Below are positions 62,997 to 64,000 of a stretch of 64,000 nt of DNA, piece after piece. The translations under genes were made by a program, and so were the position numbers. The notes under the pieces were generated by a model that was not told where the DNA came from, ran no database searches, and saw only the letters and a list, made by a program, of their open reading frames with translations. Position 1 is the first letter of the stretch, and the number at the start of each line of letters is the position of its first letter. Source of the DNA: Winogradskyella sp. UBA3174 (lineage in GTDB: Bacteria > Bacteroidota > Bacteroidia > Flavobacteriales > Flavobacteriaceae); contig NZ_DEXW01000057.1 of the NCBI RefSeq assembly GCF_002364335.1, positions 1 to 64,000 on the forward strand, in the 5' to 3' direction.

Positions 62997-64000
62997 TTTG
63001 TTTAGTGTTACGATTTCTGTTTCTGTTTTTATTACGGTTGTTCTTACTACTATTGTTTTTACGTTTGTTATTTGATTTTGGACTATCAAAACGTGTTAAA
63101 CTATCTTGACCTACAACGTTCTCAAAGTCACTTTTAGTGTCTTGTATGTGCTCAACAGCATATTCCTCTAGGCTTGCCACCTTTTCTCTTTTCTTATTTT
63201 TAAAAATAATTTCATTGGCTTGTGCTGTAGTAATTATATGCCAATTCATCCATTCACCTTCGTAGGCATACCACATTAAACCTTTAAAAATATCTGTTTT
63301 CTGGCAGACTGCTGTACCTTTTTCAGTGTATAGTTTAGTATCGTTTTTAGGAAATGCCTTCAATGCATCTAAGTATGAGTCTAACTCATAATTAAGGCAA
63401 CACTTTAACTTACCGCATTGACCTGCAAGCTTTAGTGGGTTTAATGATAATTGTTGGTAACGGGCTGCTGACGTGCTAACCGATCTAAAATCTGTTAACC
63501 AAGTAGAACAACATAACTCTCTACCACAAGAACCAATGCCTCCTAGCCTTGCCGCTTCTTGTCTAAAGCCGACTTGCTTCATTTCAATACGTGTTCTAAA
63601 TTCTCTAGCAAAAACTTTAATAAGTTCTCTAAAATCTACCCGTTCTTCTGCTGTGTAATAAAAGGTTGCCTTGCTTCCATCTCCTTGATATTCTATATCT
63701 GAAATTTTCATTCTCAGTTTTAAATCAATAGCAAACTGGCGTGCTTTGACTTTCATTGGTTCTTCTTTGTCTCTAGAAGCTGACCAAATATCTATATCTT
63801 TTTGTGAGGCTTTACGGTAAATTTTTAAAACGTTTTCAGCATCTTCAAGATCAACCTTTTTACGCTTCATTTGCACACGAACCAACTCACCTGTTAAGGT
63901 GACCATACCTATATCGTGTCCAGAATTTGCCTGTGTAGCGACAATATCGCCAATACTTAAAGTAAGGTTTTCTGTGTTTTTATAATAGTGTTTTCTGCCG
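62980..64000 (-). CDS. ricT: RicT/PSP1-domain protein (5' end cut by window edge)
   Basis: The frame is open to position 64000, so the start lies outside the window; an internal ATG at 63906 is not the start, since sensible coding (GRKHYYKNTENLTLSIGDIVATQ) precedes it. The PSP1 domain holds two CX4CC-type clusters, GSCGRELCC and GQCGKLKCC, expected to bind an Fe-S cluster as in the RicA-RicF-RicT complex of Bacillus, which affects RNA maturation. The C-terminal ~45 residues are an Asn/Lys/Arg-rich low-complexity tail (SSKNNRNKNRNRNRN). It lies directly upstream of gldH, overlapping it by 17 bases. Confidence 0.9.
   Translation of the reverse strand, partial: GRKHYYKNTENLTLSIGDIVATQANSGHDIGMVTLTGELVRVQMKRKKVDLEDAENVLKIYRKASQKDIDIWSASRDKEEPMKVKARQFAIDLKLRMKISDIEYQGDGSKATFYYTAEERVDFRELIKVFAREFRTRIEMKQVGFRQEAARLGGIGSCGRELCCSTWLTDFRSVSTSAARYQQLSLNPLKLAGQCGKLKCCLNYELDSYLDALKAFPKNDTKLYTEKGTAVCQKTDIFKGLMWYAYEGEWMNWHIITTAQANEIIFKNKKREKVASLEEYAVEHIQDTKSDFENVVGQDSLTRFDSPKSNNKRKNNSSKNNRNKNRNRNRNTKQNAKKD

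Noticed and set aside
62997..63089. Longer GldH start at 63089
   Set aside because: The added residues read out of frame through the ricT C-terminus and would bury the lipoprotein signal; the ATG at 62996 gives a normal lipobox.
1..64000. tRNA, rRNA, CRISPR array, prophage or transposase genes
   Set aside because: None was seen on reading both strands; the tandem repeats found (11 bp direct, 20 bp period) lack the repeat-spacer layout of CRISPR.

Overview
The window is low-GC, densely coded DNA from a member of the Bacteroidota, almost certainly a (probably marine) Flavobacteriaceae. The evidence is type IX secretion sorting domains of types A and B, the gliding lipoprotein GldH, TonB-dependent receptors with carboxypeptidase-like N-terminal domains, GLPGLI-family proteins, a bacilliredoxin, and promoter-like TAnnTTTG boxes. 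No tRNA, rRNA, CRISPR array, prophage or transposase gene was seen.

Layout. 1-5182: a metal-uptake region, with a TonB-dependent receptor cut by the left edge and, divergent from it, a Mn/Zn-type ABC transporter (binding lipoprotein, ATPase, two permeases with C-terminal winged-helix tails, and a VOC gene inserted in the set). The two units share a perfect 34-bp palindrome that looks like a metalloregulator operator. 5194-9133: TerB/DnaJ protein, bacilliredoxin, PlsC acyltransferase, acyl-ACP desaturase and HD hydrolase. 9235-13537: a type B T9SS cargo protein, small ORFs, an AraC regulator and a gene-poor stretch with a strong terminator. 13575-22075 (minus strand): enoyl-CoA hydratase, NtrY-like kinase, HemJ-like protein, a large BNR-repeat protein, a MATE transporter and ferrochelatase.

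22285-31093 is the most unusual part. A very long TraB/GumN protein is followed by the stub of an AraC gene, six copies of an 11-bp repeat, a small Cys-paired (CX3C...CX3C) secreted peptide gene, a terminator, a GLPGLI protein and a frameshifted TonB-dependent receptor. It ends at an intact PchR-like AraC regulator. It looks like an accessory cassette inserted between hemH and hemA and now decaying. 31294-38944 is the heme block hemA, hemCD fusion, hemE, hemF, hemB, interrupted between hemCD and hemE by an S23/four-helix-bundle gene flanked by 27-bp imperfect inverted repeats. With hemH and the HemJ candidate upstream, the window covers nearly the whole route from glutamyl-tRNA to heme; hemL is not seen.

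38952-46700: an MG2-domain/plug protein, a second GLPGLI protein, then a CNNM/CBS protein, Ogt, a DUF4442 protein, a serine hydrolase and a 3'-5' exonuclease. 46758-56412: two giant T9SS metalloproteases (reprolysin-like and M14) sharing an FN3-GEVED module. 56645-64000: a double-ATPase ABC protein, a gene-poor convergent gap with a repeated 20-bp-period regulatory motif and a possible broken small gene, SCOT subunits B and A, PBP1A, GldH and RicT (cut by the right edge). All family calls come from reading motifs; no database search was run.
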